NCBI GenBank assembly: GCA_035651635.1
Contig: DASRFK010000216.1
Span: forward strand, 1-37,579
Direction of reading: 5' to 3'
DNA: 37,579 nucleotides
Origin: JANXQE01 sp035651635
GTDB lineage: Bacteria > Verrucomicrobiota > Verrucomicrobiia > Limisphaerales > UBA8199
Of this stretch, positions 1 through 8,166 are shown in pieces (positions within the stretch are counted from its first letter, which is position 1; every line of letters begins with the position of its first letter). The notes beneath the pieces are model-generated. The model was not told the DNA's origin. It saw only the letters and a list, made by a program, of their open reading frames with translations, and did not search any database. The position numbers were made by a program, and so were the translations under genes.

Positions 1-33
1 TCAGCAAGAGCCGGCCACCGAGCCGATGGTAAA

Positions 34-486
34 CTATCTGTCCAAATGACGAGGCGCGGCGCCGATGTCCTTAGGAAGTACTTCTGACACACAACCAAGG
101 TACTTGCTGAAGAACTCAAAATACTTGGGCGATCCCGTCCACGGTTTAACGCAGTAAGCGACATTGCTGGCAAAATCGCGATGATTGCAATTACCACCAG
201 CAATTTGATGAGGGTAAACGCCGTCTATTTCGCCTGAACATGAGTTGTCATTGTTCCAACGGGCCTTTTGGATCACGTTCGTGCCGAAAAAAGCATTGGC
301 CTTCACGCTCTCGGTGCGACCGGCCGCAGTAACAACATCGCAAACCTGGCGATGTGCTACTGTGCGAACTCCGAAGAAGCTGTCCAACGCCGGTGAACGA
401 TACTCAGCTTGGCCAATTAACCAGCCGTTACAAACGGGGCCATCGACAAACCGACGGAGGGGGGGGTTAGACTCCTTAACCGCCAT
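34..486 (-). CDS. Unrecognised ORF, possibly a real small protein
   Basis: I do not recognise this reading frame. From the ATG at 486 it would encode about 150 residues, ending at a TAG at 34-36. The composition looks protein-like rather than shadow-like: it is rich in Asn, Phe, Tyr and Trp, holds about seven Cys (for example in the stretches NDNSCSG, GGNCNH and KYLGCVS), and shows no long Arg/Pro/Ala low-complexity run. The frame stays open upstream to 594, but that part lies over the prepilin gene. The two ATGs (486 on minus, 485 on plus) share the same CATG, so the genes would be exactly head to head. Codon-position GC would decide whether it is coding. Confidence is low. Confidence 0.3.
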   Translation of the reverse strand: MAVKESNPPLRRFVDGPVCNGWLIGQAEYRSPALDSFFGVRTVAHRQVCDVVTAAGRTESVKANAFFGTNVIQKARWNNDNSCSGEIDGVYPHQIAGGNCNHRDFASNVAYCVKPWTGSPKYFEFFSKYLGCVSEVLPKDIGAAPRHLDR

Positions 487-1327
487 GAAAAGGATGCTCG
501 GGTTGGGCCGAGAGGAAGCGCGTTGGCAGGTGCGAGAGCAAGTACCAGCGTTCACCCTAATCGAACTTCTGGTCGTGATTGCCATCATCGCCATTCTGGC
601 AGCAATGCTTTTACCCGTACTTGCGAGGTCGAAAGCGAAGGCTCAGAACATTTACTGCGTGGGCAACCTGAAGCAGTTGGCTGTGGGGGTCGCGATGTAT
701 GTGCAGGACTTCCAATACTACCCCACCTGCTTTGGGCCGACTCAGGAGTCACCGACGACCTGGGTCGACGAGATTCAACCCTATGTCAGGCACCAATGGA
801 CGAATGACCTGTACCGTTGTCCGGCATACAAGGGACTGACGCTGCTCCCCTTCGCTCACCCGAGAGGCTACGCAGAGCCGATCGGGAGTTACGGGTATAA
901 CGCGAGCAAGGGAGATACGTGGAATTTTAGCTGGATCTATGATGGAAGCGGCCCTTTCGCGAACAACTTCATGGTGCGGGAGTCATTAGTCAAGGTGCCG
1001 AGCGATATGATCGAGCTTGGAGACGCCGACTTGGTGCGATACAGTGTCGACAACGATAATGGCACAATTTACCCTGGACTGTCTCAAAGCACCAAGCCAA
1101 TTGTTGGATGGGGGACCATCAGCAAGTGGCTCTATGTGACCAACCCCGATAGACTCAAGTTCGTCATCGCAGAGATGCGCCAACGGCACAGTGGAAGGCA
1201 GAATATCGCCTTTTGTGACGGGCACGCGGAGTCCATTAAGTTCGAGAAACTTCAAGAGCAGAGCGACACCGCTATTAGACGCTGGAATTTTAACCACGAG
1301 CCTCTGGGACCGTACCCTGGTCCATAA
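485..1327 (+). CDS. Prepilin-type N-terminal methylation / H-X9-DG domain protein
   Basis: A 280-residue type IV pilin-like or pseudopilin-like protein. Near residue 20 there is a prepilin peptidase site (AFTLIELLVVIAII) with Ala instead of the usual Gly at -1, followed by the hydrophobic N-terminal helix ending in MLLPVL. The C-terminal part has the H-X9-DG signature: a His, nine residues, then Asp-Gly (HSGRQNIAFCDG, about residues 238-249). This architecture is a large paralogous family in Verrucomicrobiota and Planctomycetes; the members probably are surface or secreted proteins processed by PilD, but individual functions are unknown. The frame is open further upstream, but the ATG at 485 gives a normal short leader. 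No convincing ribosome binding site is visible; a GGAGG lies about 25 nt upstream, too far for standard use. Confidence 0.85.
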   Translation: MKRMLGLGREEARWQVREQVPAFTLIELLVVIAIIAILAAMLLPVLARSKAKAQNIYCVGNLKQLAVGVAMYVQDFQYYPTCFGPTQESPTTWVDEIQPYVRHQWTNDLYRCPAYKGLTLLPFAHPRGYAEPIGSYGYNASKGDTWNFSWIYDGSGPFANNFMVRESLVKVPSDMIELGDADLVRYSVDNDNGTIYPGLSQSTKPIVGWGTISKWLYVTNPDRLKFVIAEMRQRHSGRQNIAFCDGHAESIKFEKLQEQSDTAIRRWNFNHEPLGPYPGP

Positions 1328-1366
1328 AATCCGAAAGAGACCCGAAGCCCGAACTCCGAAGCCAGA
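1326..1366 (+). repeat. CCGAA-rich dispersed repeat, copy 1
   Basis: Directly after the prepilin-like gene stop, CCGAA recurs about every 8-10 bases (aatccgaaagagacccgaag, then cccgaactccgaag). The same pattern occurs at 4370-4418, 11457-11506 and, as an inverted pair, 25170-25304. It is a dispersed intergenic repeat family. The rest of the gap to about 1558 also contains the first copy of a 40-bp direct repeat and no supported gene. Confidence 0.6.
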
Positions 1367-1422
1367 GGTGGCGTTTCCCAGATTATTATTGCCACGAAAG
1401 AACGCAGGGAACGCAAAGGGGG

Positions 1423-1463
1423 GGCTGAGTGGCAGCGTCCGCAGTTCTGCTTGATTCGCAGCG
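1423..1463 (+). repeat. 40-bp direct repeat, left copy
   Basis: The 41-bp segment starting ggctgagtggcagcgtccg is repeated with about 88% identity at 1892-1931 (ggctcggtggcagcctccg), in the same orientation. The two copies bracket the PIN-domain relic at 1558-1841. They could be footprints of a duplication or insertion, or members of an intergenic repeat family. Confidence 0.6.
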
Positions 1464-1557
1464 CTCGCGCCTTGCGAAAACCGTGGATTTTTCTACGGTC
1501 TGACCCCTCCCACGGCGCAGAAAACGCGCTGCCACGCCTTTTCAGCCTGGTCGTGAC

Positions 1558-1841
1558 CCGCCGACAGTCTTTCGCGAGCTTCAGCAACCAAATACCCCGC
1601 CGCTGGTGCAGCAGTGGGCGCGTTCGTTACCGCCCTGGGCTGCGGTTCAAGCGCCAAAGTCGCTCAACCTGCTGTTGGTTTGGACGCCGGCGAGTTGGAG
1701 GCCTTTTGTCTGGCGCGTGAAATCAAAGCCGCTGCTGTTTTGATGGACGACCGCGCCGGGCGTAGCGCGGCTATTCATTGCGGAGTTGCCGTGATTGGAA
1801 CGATTGGATTGCCTGGCGAGCTATTGGAGTGCTTGATGTGA
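1558..1841 (+). pseudogene. Relic of a PIN-domain (VapC-like, DUF3368-type) protein, frameshifted
   Basis: Two frames together give the C-terminal half of a DUF3368-type PIN protein. From 1558 to about 1671 the frame reads TVFRELQQPNTPPLVQQW then LPPWAAVQAPKS, the middle region of this family. From about 1671 the similarity continues one frame over with VGLDAGELEAFCLAREI, AAVLMDDRAGR and GVAVIGTIGLPG, the conserved acidic tail of the family. A net one-base loss (or two-base gain) near 1668-1674 explains the switch. The N-terminal half with the first catalytic Asp is not visible upstream. VapC-type proteins are toxin ribonucleases paired with an antitoxin; no antitoxin gene is seen here. It is most likely a dead remnant. 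The family call rests on motif recall, without a search. Confidence 0.6.
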
Positions 1842-1891
1842 TTCGCGATTGGGTTAAAACTCACCCATGCCCTCGGGTTCCATAACAGTAA

Positions 1892-1931
1892 GGCTCGGTG
1901 GCAGCCTCCGCAGTTCGCTTGATTCGCAACG
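1892..1931 (+). repeat. 40-bp direct repeat, right copy
   Basis: Second copy of the repeat described at 1423-1463, with four substitutions and one base missing. It lies just upstream of the membrane-protein gene that starts at 1970 or 2009. Confidence 0.6.
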
Positions 1932-1969
1932 ATAAATAAGCTCGAAGAGCGATTGTCGAAAGTATAGAT

Positions 1970-3859
1970 GTGACCCCTATCTCTGCTCGCCCTGCTCGCC
2001 TGAGGGGCATGAGCGCTCGTGCGCATCACGCGGAATCCGGCTGGTGGGCGCACCTGGTTTGGGCGATCTCCCTGTTTTTGTGTGGCCTCGGCTCAAAACT
2101 CTGGCTCATTCACCGGAGCGGCGTGTCCTTGCCGTATTTGGACCAATGGGAGGCGGAGGCCGGAGGGCTGTATCTTCCCTGGCTGAACCATCAGCTCACT
2201 TTCGCCGATCTATTCCGCCCCAACAACGAACACCGGATTGTCTTTACCCGGTTGCTCGACTTGGGCCTGTTCCTGCTCAACCGGCAATGGGACAACCGGG
2301 TGGAAATGGTGGTCAATGCCCTGCTGCATTCCGCGACCCTGGCCGGCTTTGGCTGGATGCTGGCCCGTCGCCTGGGAAGACCATGGTGGCCCGCCATCTG
2401 GCTTTTGCTCGCGCCGGTATTGGTGCTCCCCTTTGACTGGGAAAACACCCTGTGGGGTTTCCAGTCGATGTTTTACTTCTTACTGCTCTTTTCGCTGCCG
2501 GCAATCTGGCTGCTGGCCGGTGCGGCCCCGTTTTCGATGCGCTGGTGGGTGGGCTCCTTGATGTGCGTGGCCGCCCTGTTCACGATGGCGTCGGGTTTCC
2601 TGGCCGCCGCCACCGTGCTTGTGATGGTCGGCCTGGAAACGGCGCGGGAACGAAAGGATATGCGCCGGCACCTGCCGACGGTGGCTGTTTGCGTCGTGAT
2701 CGTGCTGGCTGGTCTGTGGTTGAACGCGCCCATGCCGAGGCATTACGCGTTCGCTGCCCATTCGGCGGCCGAGTTGCTGGGCTCGCTCCTGCGCAACCTG
2801 TCCTGGCCCTTGATTGGATCGCCCTGGTTTGCGCTGTTCAATCTCCTTCCGCCCGCGGTCCTCGGCTGGGTGTGCTGGCGCTCCAGGCGGGAGGATCTCG
2901 TCATCGAGAAGGGAATTCTCTGCACGGGCATTTGGACCGGTCTGCAGACACTCGCGCTGGCTTACGCGCGCGGCGCAGGCGGCAAACCGCCGGAATCCCG
3001 TTACATGGATACGGACAGTCTGCTGATGATCACGGGCGGATTGAGCATTGTCGTTTTGTGGTCGCGCCATGTCGGCCAAATCAACCTCCGGCGATGGCTG
3101 CCGGCCGTGGGCGCAGCATGGGCGGTCGGAATTATTGCCGGCCTCGGCTGGTTGACACAACGTGCGGCGCAGCGGGAGATACCACAAAAAGAATTCGATC
3201 AGGCGCGCCTGATCGAAAGCACCCGGGAATTCCTGCGCTCTGATTCCTCGGAAGCGTTCATGGCCCCTGACATCCAGGTCCCCCCGCTCGCGCCGATGCT
3301 CAAACTGCTTCGGGACCCAGAAATCCGGCGCATTTTGCCCGATTGCCTCCGCGACCCTTTGGAGATTGCGCCGGCGGCAAATCAGGACGGCACATTCGTG
3401 AAGGATGGCTTCGGGGCAAAAGACCGGCCAACTGCCGGCGGAGGCTGCTGGGGTTCATTCTCGACCAATGGGCTCCGCGCAGAGGGAAGCTGGTCGAGCC
3501 TGATTGTGAAACGAAGCGCGTTACCTTATCTGGCCATACCGGTGACCGGAGACCTCGGCGAACCCGGTTTGTCGCTGGAGTTGGCGGGGAGCGCCTCTGA
3601 TGGCGCGACACCGGTCAGGCCGCCGGAGATTCCGAGGGGCACATGGCGGTATGTGTATGTTCGAGCTCCTTTGGGGGCATTTCAGCTGGTGGCGCAGGAT
3701 CACAGCGCGACTGCCTGGTTTGGATTTCAGGCTCCCCGGGAAGTGGGCTTGCTCACTTTTTGGGCGGCAAGATTTGGGGGTGCCTGGAAATTCGTTCTCG
3801 GTTTGGGCATCGGCTGCTGGGTGGTCGCGTTGGTCATCAATTTGCGCAAGCGAGCATGA
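1970..3859 (+). CDS. Large polytopic membrane protein with C-terminal extracytoplasmic domain
   Basis: I do not recognise a named family. The 629-residue protein begins with a membrane helix (LVWAISLFLCGLGSKLWLI), then a loop with acidic and aromatic residues (YLDQWEAEAGG, PNNEHRIVFTRLLDLGLF), followed by about nine more hydrophobic segments to about residue 390. A soluble domain of about 200 residues (AANQDGTFVKDGFGAK onward) then leads to a final helix (WKFVLGLGIGCWVVALVINL) and a basic tail LRKRA. The first-loop Asp/Glu after helix 1 and the many helices resemble GT-C fold membrane glycosyltransferases, but this is only a topology-level resemblance. The start could be 1970 or the ATG at 2009, which has GAGGGG just before it. 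It stands alone between repeat-rich gaps. Confidence 0.75.
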   Translation: MTPISARPARLRGMSARAHHAESGWWAHLVWAISLFLCGLGSKLWLIHRSGVSLPYLDQWEAEAGGLYLPWLNHQLTFADLFRPNNEHRIVFTRLLDLGLFLLNRQWDNRVEMVVNALLHSATLAGFGWMLARRLGRPWWPAIWLLLAPVLVLPFDWENTLWGFQSMFYFLLLFSLPAIWLLAGAAPFSMRWWVGSLMCVAALFTMASGFLAAATVLVMVGLETARERKDMRRHLPTVAVCVVIVLAGLWLNAPMPRHYAFAAHSAAELLGSLLRNLSWPLIGSPWFALFNLLPPAVLGWVCWRSRREDLVIEKGILCTGIWTGLQTLALAYARGAGGKPPESRYMDTDSLLMITGGLSIVVLWSRHVGQINLRRWLPAVGAAWAVGIIAGLGWLTQRAAQREIPQKEFDQARLIESTREFLRSDSSEAFMAPDIQVPPLAPMLKLLRDPEIRRILPDCLRDPLEIAPAANQDGTFVKDGFGAKDRPTAGGGCWGSFSTNGLRAEGSWSSLIVKRSALPYLAIPVTGDLGEPGLSLELAGSASDGATPVRPPEIPRGTWRYVYVRAPLGAFQLVAQDHSATAWFGFQAPREVGLLTFWAARFGGAWKFVLGLGIGCWVVALVINLRKRA

Positions 3860-3926
3860 GGAGTTAGTCCGCACAGGCAAATTGAAATTGAATGACAAGA
3901 AATTGCATTTTGGGAAAAACGCAGGG

Positions 3927-4109
3927 TCACATCTTTGACAATTGACATTCGAGTTTTGAGACTTGGCGTCACAGTTCGTCGCCCTTCTGCAGCCGCTTGC
4001 CGAACCGGCTGAGCGCCTGGCCGACCGCGGCATAATCCAGACCCCCGGCAAGTTGACCCAGTTCGCCCAGCGGGGCGATCTTCGCGGCGGGGTTTGTGCG
4101 AATGCTCAG
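3927..4109 (-). pseudogene. Decayed C-terminal tail of a REP-associated (IS200-like) transposase
   Basis: On the minus strand one frame reads IAPLGELGQLAGGLDYAAVG then QALSRFGKRLQKGDEL, a TGA (3969-3971), then RQVSKLECQLSKM and a final TGA at 3927-3929. This matches my memory of the C-terminal tail of REP-associated tyrosine transposases in Verrucomicrobiota, where a DYAAVG-type helix-turn-helix precedes a short QLS/QMS-ending tail. The in-frame stop and the absence of the catalytic HUH/Tyr part upstream show a relic. Base 4110 onward runs into repeat-like sequence. Family assignment is by motif recall only. Confidence 0.5.
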
Positions 4110-4164
4110 GGCCGCGGGTTGAAAGCTCCGCGGTCAGGCTCCGGAGTGTTCGCATGTTCGCAGA

Positions 4165-4320
4165 ACTCTGGCATCCCCTTCAGGATGCACTGAACGTGAC
4201 GGTGCCGGACCGGGGGTCTGCGCTCCGACCGTCCGGCTTACTTTCTGGCAAGCCTCCGGCATGGCTTGAGGTCGGCAACGGGGCTAATCCCACTGTCCAA
4301 GACGGGGGGGCGCGCTTTAT
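4165..4320. repeat. Hairpin-rich intergenic repeat element
   Basis: This gene-free stretch holds several short palindromes, such as gcatcc/ggatgc (4171-4176 with 4183-4188) and the clustered motifs gtgccggaccgggggtctgc and gcctccggcatggc. The look (ggcatccc...ggatgc followed by a ccgga-rich block) fits dispersed verrucomicrobial intergenic elements; related short mirrored blocks appear at 28950-29030. No gene is supported between 3860 and 4447 apart from the transposase relic. Confidence 0.4.
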
Positions 4321-4369
4321 AAAAAGAGAGTAATTCAATCCCTGTCCGGTTTGATTCTTTGGATTTCCA

Positions 4370-4418
4370 CCCGAACTTTGCCGAACTGTCCCGAAGTGAT
4401 CCGAAGCATCCCGAACCT
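4370..4418 (+). repeat. CCGAA-rich dispersed repeat, copy 2
   Basis: CCGAA recurs five times at 8-11 base spacing (ccgaactttgccgaactgtc, then ccgaag twice and ccgaac). It belongs to the same family as 1326-1366, 11457-11506 and 25170-25304, and lies just downstream of the minus-strand glycoside-hydrolase-like gene. Confidence 0.55.
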
Positions 4419-4447
4419 TAGAATGCTGCTCCAAGTGGCCGGGCGCT

Positions 4448-5518
4448 TCAGCGCTGTAACCTCACCACAATGTAGGGCGTCTCGGCATTCAGGTCGGGAT
4501 GAATTCGGCCGTTCCCCTGCTGGTCCAGCACCTCGATGAAATACATCAGATCCCAGGTGTGCCTGATGTCCTGCGCCGGGATAACTCCTTTATATTGGTC
4601 CCCCTGCCCCGTCGGGATCATTGGCACCATTTTGTAATCTTCGCGCTGGTTGACGCTGCGGTACCGTAGCCGCACCCACTTCACTCCCGTCGCAGCTCGG
4701 ACCTCGGCCACGACAGTGAGGGGCTGGTCGACCGGTGCGGACAGAACGGGCTGATGCGTCACTTGAATTGAAAAGAGATTAGTGTTGCCGGGAGAAGCTT
4801 TGAACAGAGGTGCCGGCCTGGCGGCAGCCCGAGGCACCAGGTCGCTTTGCTGCTGTTGCAGCCGGGCAACATCTTTTTCCAGCGCGGCCAACTCATCGCG
4901 CCAATGGCCGCAAAGATCGGCGCTCCGCACGCCCATCATCAGGTCGTCCGCATAAAAATCTCCCGCGGCAACGACCATTTGGCGCCAGGCGTCCACCGCG
5001 TTCTGCTCGTCGGCGATGGCGACGGCCAGTGCGTGAGGGTCTTTGGTCCGTTCGAATAACCGGTAATTGACCGCAGCCGGGATCCGTCGCGAGTGAAAAA
5101 GCGCCAGATTGGCCAGGATCTTCAGATCCGTAACTGTGGAATCGAACTCCTTGTTGCGATGGCTGCCGATCTGCCTTTCCGCTTCGGCAATATCCGCCGC
5201 GACCTCAGCGGCTGCCTGCGCAAACCATCGGCTGTTTTCGGCCGGCCGGACCTTTGCCGTTTCTCCTCCTTCAATAAGCATTTGCGCTTCCTCATCGAAG
5301 CTGGCGAACTGCGCGAGGTCGCTTCCTTCAGCTCTAGCATATCCGGGCAAATCTCCCAGACGTTGCTTTTCCGCCCAACCGCGCGTCATCGGAAAAGCCG
5401 AGTACGGATAGCACGAAGCGACGATGCGCGGCAGGATCCAACTGGCCCGGTGCAAGCCCCGCTCGATGAACGGGGCGGCTACGTTGCCGAAGCGGCGCTG
5501 AAACTCCCGTTGCCACAC
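4448..5518 (-). CDS. C-terminal part of a frameshifted glycoside-hydrolase-like secreted protein
   Basis: This open frame (356 residues from its first Met) is not an independent gene. Its first residues, preceded by SPAEVWQREFQRRFG in the same frame, continue the fold that the upstream piece leaves at GYDTNR. Content: an alpha-helical segment (residues 1-220, with WFAQAAAEVAADIAEAE and EQNAVDAWRQMVVAAG) and then a beta-rich domain (about 245-356) with QPLTVVAEVRAATGVKWVRL and a C-terminal WDLMYFIEVLDQQGNGRIHP motif, as in Ig-like accessory domains of large glycosidases. It would be translated only if the shift near 5525-5535 is a sequencing error or is bypassed. Confidence 0.7.
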   Translation of the reverse strand: MWQREFQRRFGNVAAPFIERGLHRASWILPRIVASCYPYSAFPMTRGWAEKQRLGDLPGYARAEGSDLAQFASFDEEAQMLIEGGETAKVRPAENSRWFAQAAAEVAADIAEAERQIGSHRNKEFDSTVTDLKILANLALFHSRRIPAAVNYRLFERTKDPHALAVAIADEQNAVDAWRQMVVAAGDFYADDLMMGVRSADLCGHWRDELAALEKDVARLQQQQSDLVPRAAARPAPLFKASPGNTNLFSIQVTHQPVLSAPVDQPLTVVAEVRAATGVKWVRLRYRSVNQREDYKMVPMIPTGQGDQYKGVIPAQDIRHTWDLMYFIEVLDQQGNGRIHPDLNAETPYIVVRLQR

Positions 5519-7077
5519 TTCCGCGGGCGATTGGTGTCGTACCCCATGCGGCCAAAGACCTGGTAGAAATGCCAGTAGCGCTCAAATTCGTAATCATAAT
5601 ACCGATGCGCAGGAGTCAGGAGGTCAAAGACCCTGGCATCGTGCGGCTGGGCCTCCATTTTCGTGCAGAGCGGCTCGTTCACTTCGAAACCGTCGCCCTC
5701 ATAGAGGTGGGAGCTTTCCGCGAAGCGGCGCGCGTATTCCGGATCGCCCCACAACAACACCCGCGCCGTGCCGCCATTCCACAGCCGCCAGTGCATCTTG
5801 TATTGTTGCGGGTAGCGCAACATATCGGCGTAGCCGTGGCGGCGGTCGAATTGGTTTTCGCGGTTGATGTGCGTGGGATGAAACGGCAAGCCCATTTGCT
5901 CCATCCAGTATTTAGTGGTAATCCGAAACGGCACGCCCGCCTCAACCGCGTCCTGGATGACCGAGTCCGGCAGGCCTTTGGCGCGCAAATCCAACCGCAA
6001 GGTCGGGGCCGCCTCTTTCATCATCTGGAACACATCCCGCCAGAACGCTTCCTGCTCGGTGTTTTTTAACCCCGATTCGTCGTGCATGCGGAACTGAATA
6101 GCGTCCAGCGCCGGCACCTGTTTCACAAACTTCGCGAGCGCCGCTTTGGTGTAGCGGACCAGGTTTTCCGCGTTTACACCCCAAACCAGGCCGGGCACGG
6201 GTCTTTTGGTGGCTTCATTGGCCCCGGGAATCCCGCCGCCCTGGACGCCGCCGCGGTAGATGTGGTCCCAGATGCCGACGGTCAACTTGAGGCCGCGGTC
6301 GTGGGCCATCCCGATGAGGCGGTTAAGAGCAACGAGATTGCGTTGTTGCTCCTCGGGTTTGATCCCCACCATCCGCACGTCAGGAAACTCTTCCACATCG
6401 AAGAAGTAAGGATAACACGGGGCGAGAAATCCTCCGTTCTCATAACCAAAAATCACGACCAGGGAGTTGAAGCGGTTTTGGGCCAGCAGGTCCAGATACC
6501 GCGTCCAATAAGCCTCGTCGTAAAAACGGCTCTCCCAATAGGCCCGATTGAAAGTGTAGATCGAAAGCGCGCGCTCGGGCGTGTAGGGCTTTTCGTCCAG
6601 GTCACGCACTTCGCCGAATGGCTGCGAGGCGGATTCCGCCCAACTCACCCGCTCTGCCAGGTCCAATAAACCATACATTAACCCGCGGGGATCGGCCCCC
6701 GCTACCAGGACGAAAACCTTGCCGTCGCGATCGAAGCTCCGGATCAGCAGCGACTCCGCGTCTTTGGGTGGAGGGAGTTTGGATTCCGCCAGGAATCTGG
6801 CTGCCTCACCCGTACCCGATGAAAGACCGGCGATAACTACTGCCTGTCCGTGGGCCAACCGCCGCGATGTCATTTGCTCGAGCGAAACTCCCTTGGCCAG
6901 AAGCGCTGCGCGCAGTTTCGTCAACCCATGCTGAACCGGGTGGGGCGCATCGTCGTTGATAACCAGGGAGACGCCCGGCGTTGCATCGGCAAACACCGGC
7001 GAAACTGCCGCTAAACTCACCGTAAGAGCCGCAGAAAATATCCAGAGGAATTTCCAAATAGGGGCGAGCGGGCTCAT
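5479..7077 (-). CDS. N-terminal part of a secreted glycoside-hydrolase-like protein (GH67N/GH20b-like domain plus barrel)
   Basis: From the ATG at 7077 the protein begins with a clear signal peptide (MSPLAPIWKFLWIF...SPVFA), so it is exported. Residues about 30-145 look like the small alpha/beta domain that precedes the barrel in GH20, GH67 and GH84 enzymes (VIAGLSSGTGEAARFL, VLVAGADPRGLMYGLLDLAE). Residues about 165-500 look like a TIM barrel (YTFNRAYWESRFYDEAYW, FNSLVVIFGYENGGF, IQFRMHDESGL, RVLLWGDPEYARRF). The exact family and catalytic residues I cannot fix. The last 15 residues (PRKCGNGSF...) are out of the natural frame: a one-base loss near 5525-5535 separates it from the downstream piece. 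Rebuilt, the protein is about 876 residues. An in-frame ATG at 7131 also exists but would bury the signal peptide. Confidence 0.75.
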   Translation of the reverse strand: MSPLAPIWKFLWIFSAALTVSLAAVSPVFADATPGVSLVINDDAPHPVQHGLTKLRAALLAKGVSLEQMTSRRLAHGQAVVIAGLSSGTGEAARFLAESKLPPPKDAESLLIRSFDRDGKVFVLVAGADPRGLMYGLLDLAERVSWAESASQPFGEVRDLDEKPYTPERALSIYTFNRAYWESRFYDEAYWTRYLDLLAQNRFNSLVVIFGYENGGFLAPCYPYFFDVEEFPDVRMVGIKPEEQQRNLVALNRLIGMAHDRGLKLTVGIWDHIYRGGVQGGGIPGANEATKRPVPGLVWGVNAENLVRYTKAALAKFVKQVPALDAIQFRMHDESGLKNTEQEAFWRDVFQMMKEAAPTLRLDLRAKGLPDSVIQDAVEAGVPFRITTKYWMEQMGLPFHPTHINRENQFDRRHGYADMLRYPQQYKMHWRLWNGGTARVLLWGDPEYARRFAESSHLYEGDGFEVNEPLCTKMEAQPHDARVFDLLTPAHRYYDYEFERYWHFYQVFGRMGYDTNRPRKCGNGSFSAASAT

Positions 7078-7177
7078 GGGCCGATTCAAACAGAAGGGCC
7101 CAATGTTGGCGATAGTTTTAGGAACCACCAATTAACACGGCAAGGAATTCCGCTCGGAAGGCCTCGCCGACAATAGT

Positions 7178-8164
7178 TCAGCCGGCCACCGCGTCGGTGA
7201 GGCGGATGATTTTATCGAGGGAGATGAGAGGACGGAAACCGGTAACGGCCGCGAGTTTGTCGATCTGAGGTTTGCGGCGGCGCATATCGTCGAAGCCGGG
7301 AGCATAGGCTTGATTGTAAGCCACAAATTCAACCGTTGACTTCGAGCCTAAAATCTTGATGACTCGCTCTGCCAATTCGCGAATCGATACTTCTTCGGTG
7401 CTGCCGACGTTGAACACTTCACCGCGCGCTTTGGGACAATCCTGAAGTCGGACGACGGCTTCGACTGTGTCGCTGACATAGCAAAAGCAGCGGGTTTGCA
7501 GGCCATCGCCGTAGACCTTGAGCGGTTCGTTGTTTCGCGCCGCGGCGATGAACCGTGGCAAAACCATTCCATACCGCCCGGTTTGCCGCGGTCCGACGGT
7601 GTTGAAAAGCCGCACGATGGTGACGGGCAAGCCATGCTCTTTGGCGTAAGCCAGGGCCAGGAATTCGTCCATGAGTTTCGAACAGGCATAACCCCAGCGG
7701 GCCTGGTGTGGCGGTCCGATCAGCAAATCGTCTTCTTCGCCGAAGACCGGTTTTTGGCTCTTGCCGTAAACCTCAGAAGTCGAGGTGAGCAGCACCGGCA
7801 GTTTATGACTCGCGGCTGCGTGCAAGAGTACCTCCGTCTCGTGCAGGTTGGTTTGCAGCACGTGAATGGGCGTATTCACGACCAATTCCACTCCCACTCC
7901 TGCCGCGAGATGATAAACGGATTCTGCTTCGCCAACGATTTGATCCAGCACCGGGCAATTCGAAACCTTCGACTCAAGTATTTTCAGCCCGGGATGCTTT
8001 GCCACCGATTTTAAGTTATCGAGGCTGCCGGTCGACAGGTCATCGATCACCACCACCCGCTTTCCGGCCGCCAACAGTCGCTCGACCAGGTGCGAACCGA
8101 TAAAACCGGCTCCTCCAGTCACCACGATGGTCGAGGGTTTGCCCGTGTTCGCCACAGTGCTCAA
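7178..8164 (-). CDS. NAD-dependent epimerase/dehydratase (extended SDR), nucleotide-sugar type
   Basis: A 328-residue extended short-chain dehydrogenase. The N-terminal GGAGFIGSHLVERLL is the GxxGxxG NAD-binding loop, followed by the acidic VVVIDDLSTGSLDNL that selects NAD(H). The catalytic YxxxK is YACSK (about residue 160), with the upstream STSEVYG motif giving the catalytic Ser/Thr. RLFNTVGPRQTGRYGMVLPRFI is the substrate-side signature of UDP-glucose 4-epimerase, UDP-glucuronate decarboxylase and relatives. It probably converts a nucleotide sugar for surface polysaccharide; the exact substrate cannot be read. Its start lies 2 nt after the stop of the upstream amidase gene, so the two are co-transcribed and probably coupled. 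Confidence 0.85.
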   Translation of the reverse strand: MSTVANTGKPSTIVVTGGAGFIGSHLVERLLAAGKRVVVIDDLSTGSLDNLKSVAKHPGLKILESKVSNCPVLDQIVGEAESVYHLAAGVGVELVVNTPIHVLQTNLHETEVLLHAAASHKLPVLLTSTSEVYGKSQKPVFGEEDDLLIGPPHQARWGYACSKLMDEFLALAYAKEHGLPVTIVRLFNTVGPRQTGRYGMVLPRFIAAARNNEPLKVYGDGLQTRCFCYVSDTVEAVVRLQDCPKARGEVFNVGSTEEVSIRELAERVIKILGSKSTVEFVAYNQAYAPGFDDMRRRKPQIDKLAAVTGFRPLISLDKIIRLTDAVAG

Positions 8165-8166
8165 CC

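Noticed and set aside
245..484. N-terminal extension of the prepilin-like gene upstream of 485
   Set aside because: The added 80 residues have no pilin-like character and would bury the prepilin leader; the ATG at 485 gives the normal architecture.
2480..3243. Alternative frames inside the membrane-protein gene
   Set aside because: Arg/Pro/Ala-rich translations typical of shadow frames in GC-rich coding DNA.
3521..4155. Long minus-strand frames over the membrane-protein gene end
   Set aside because: They are shadows of the plus-strand gene; only the short relic at 3927-4109, in a different frame, shows family-like motifs.
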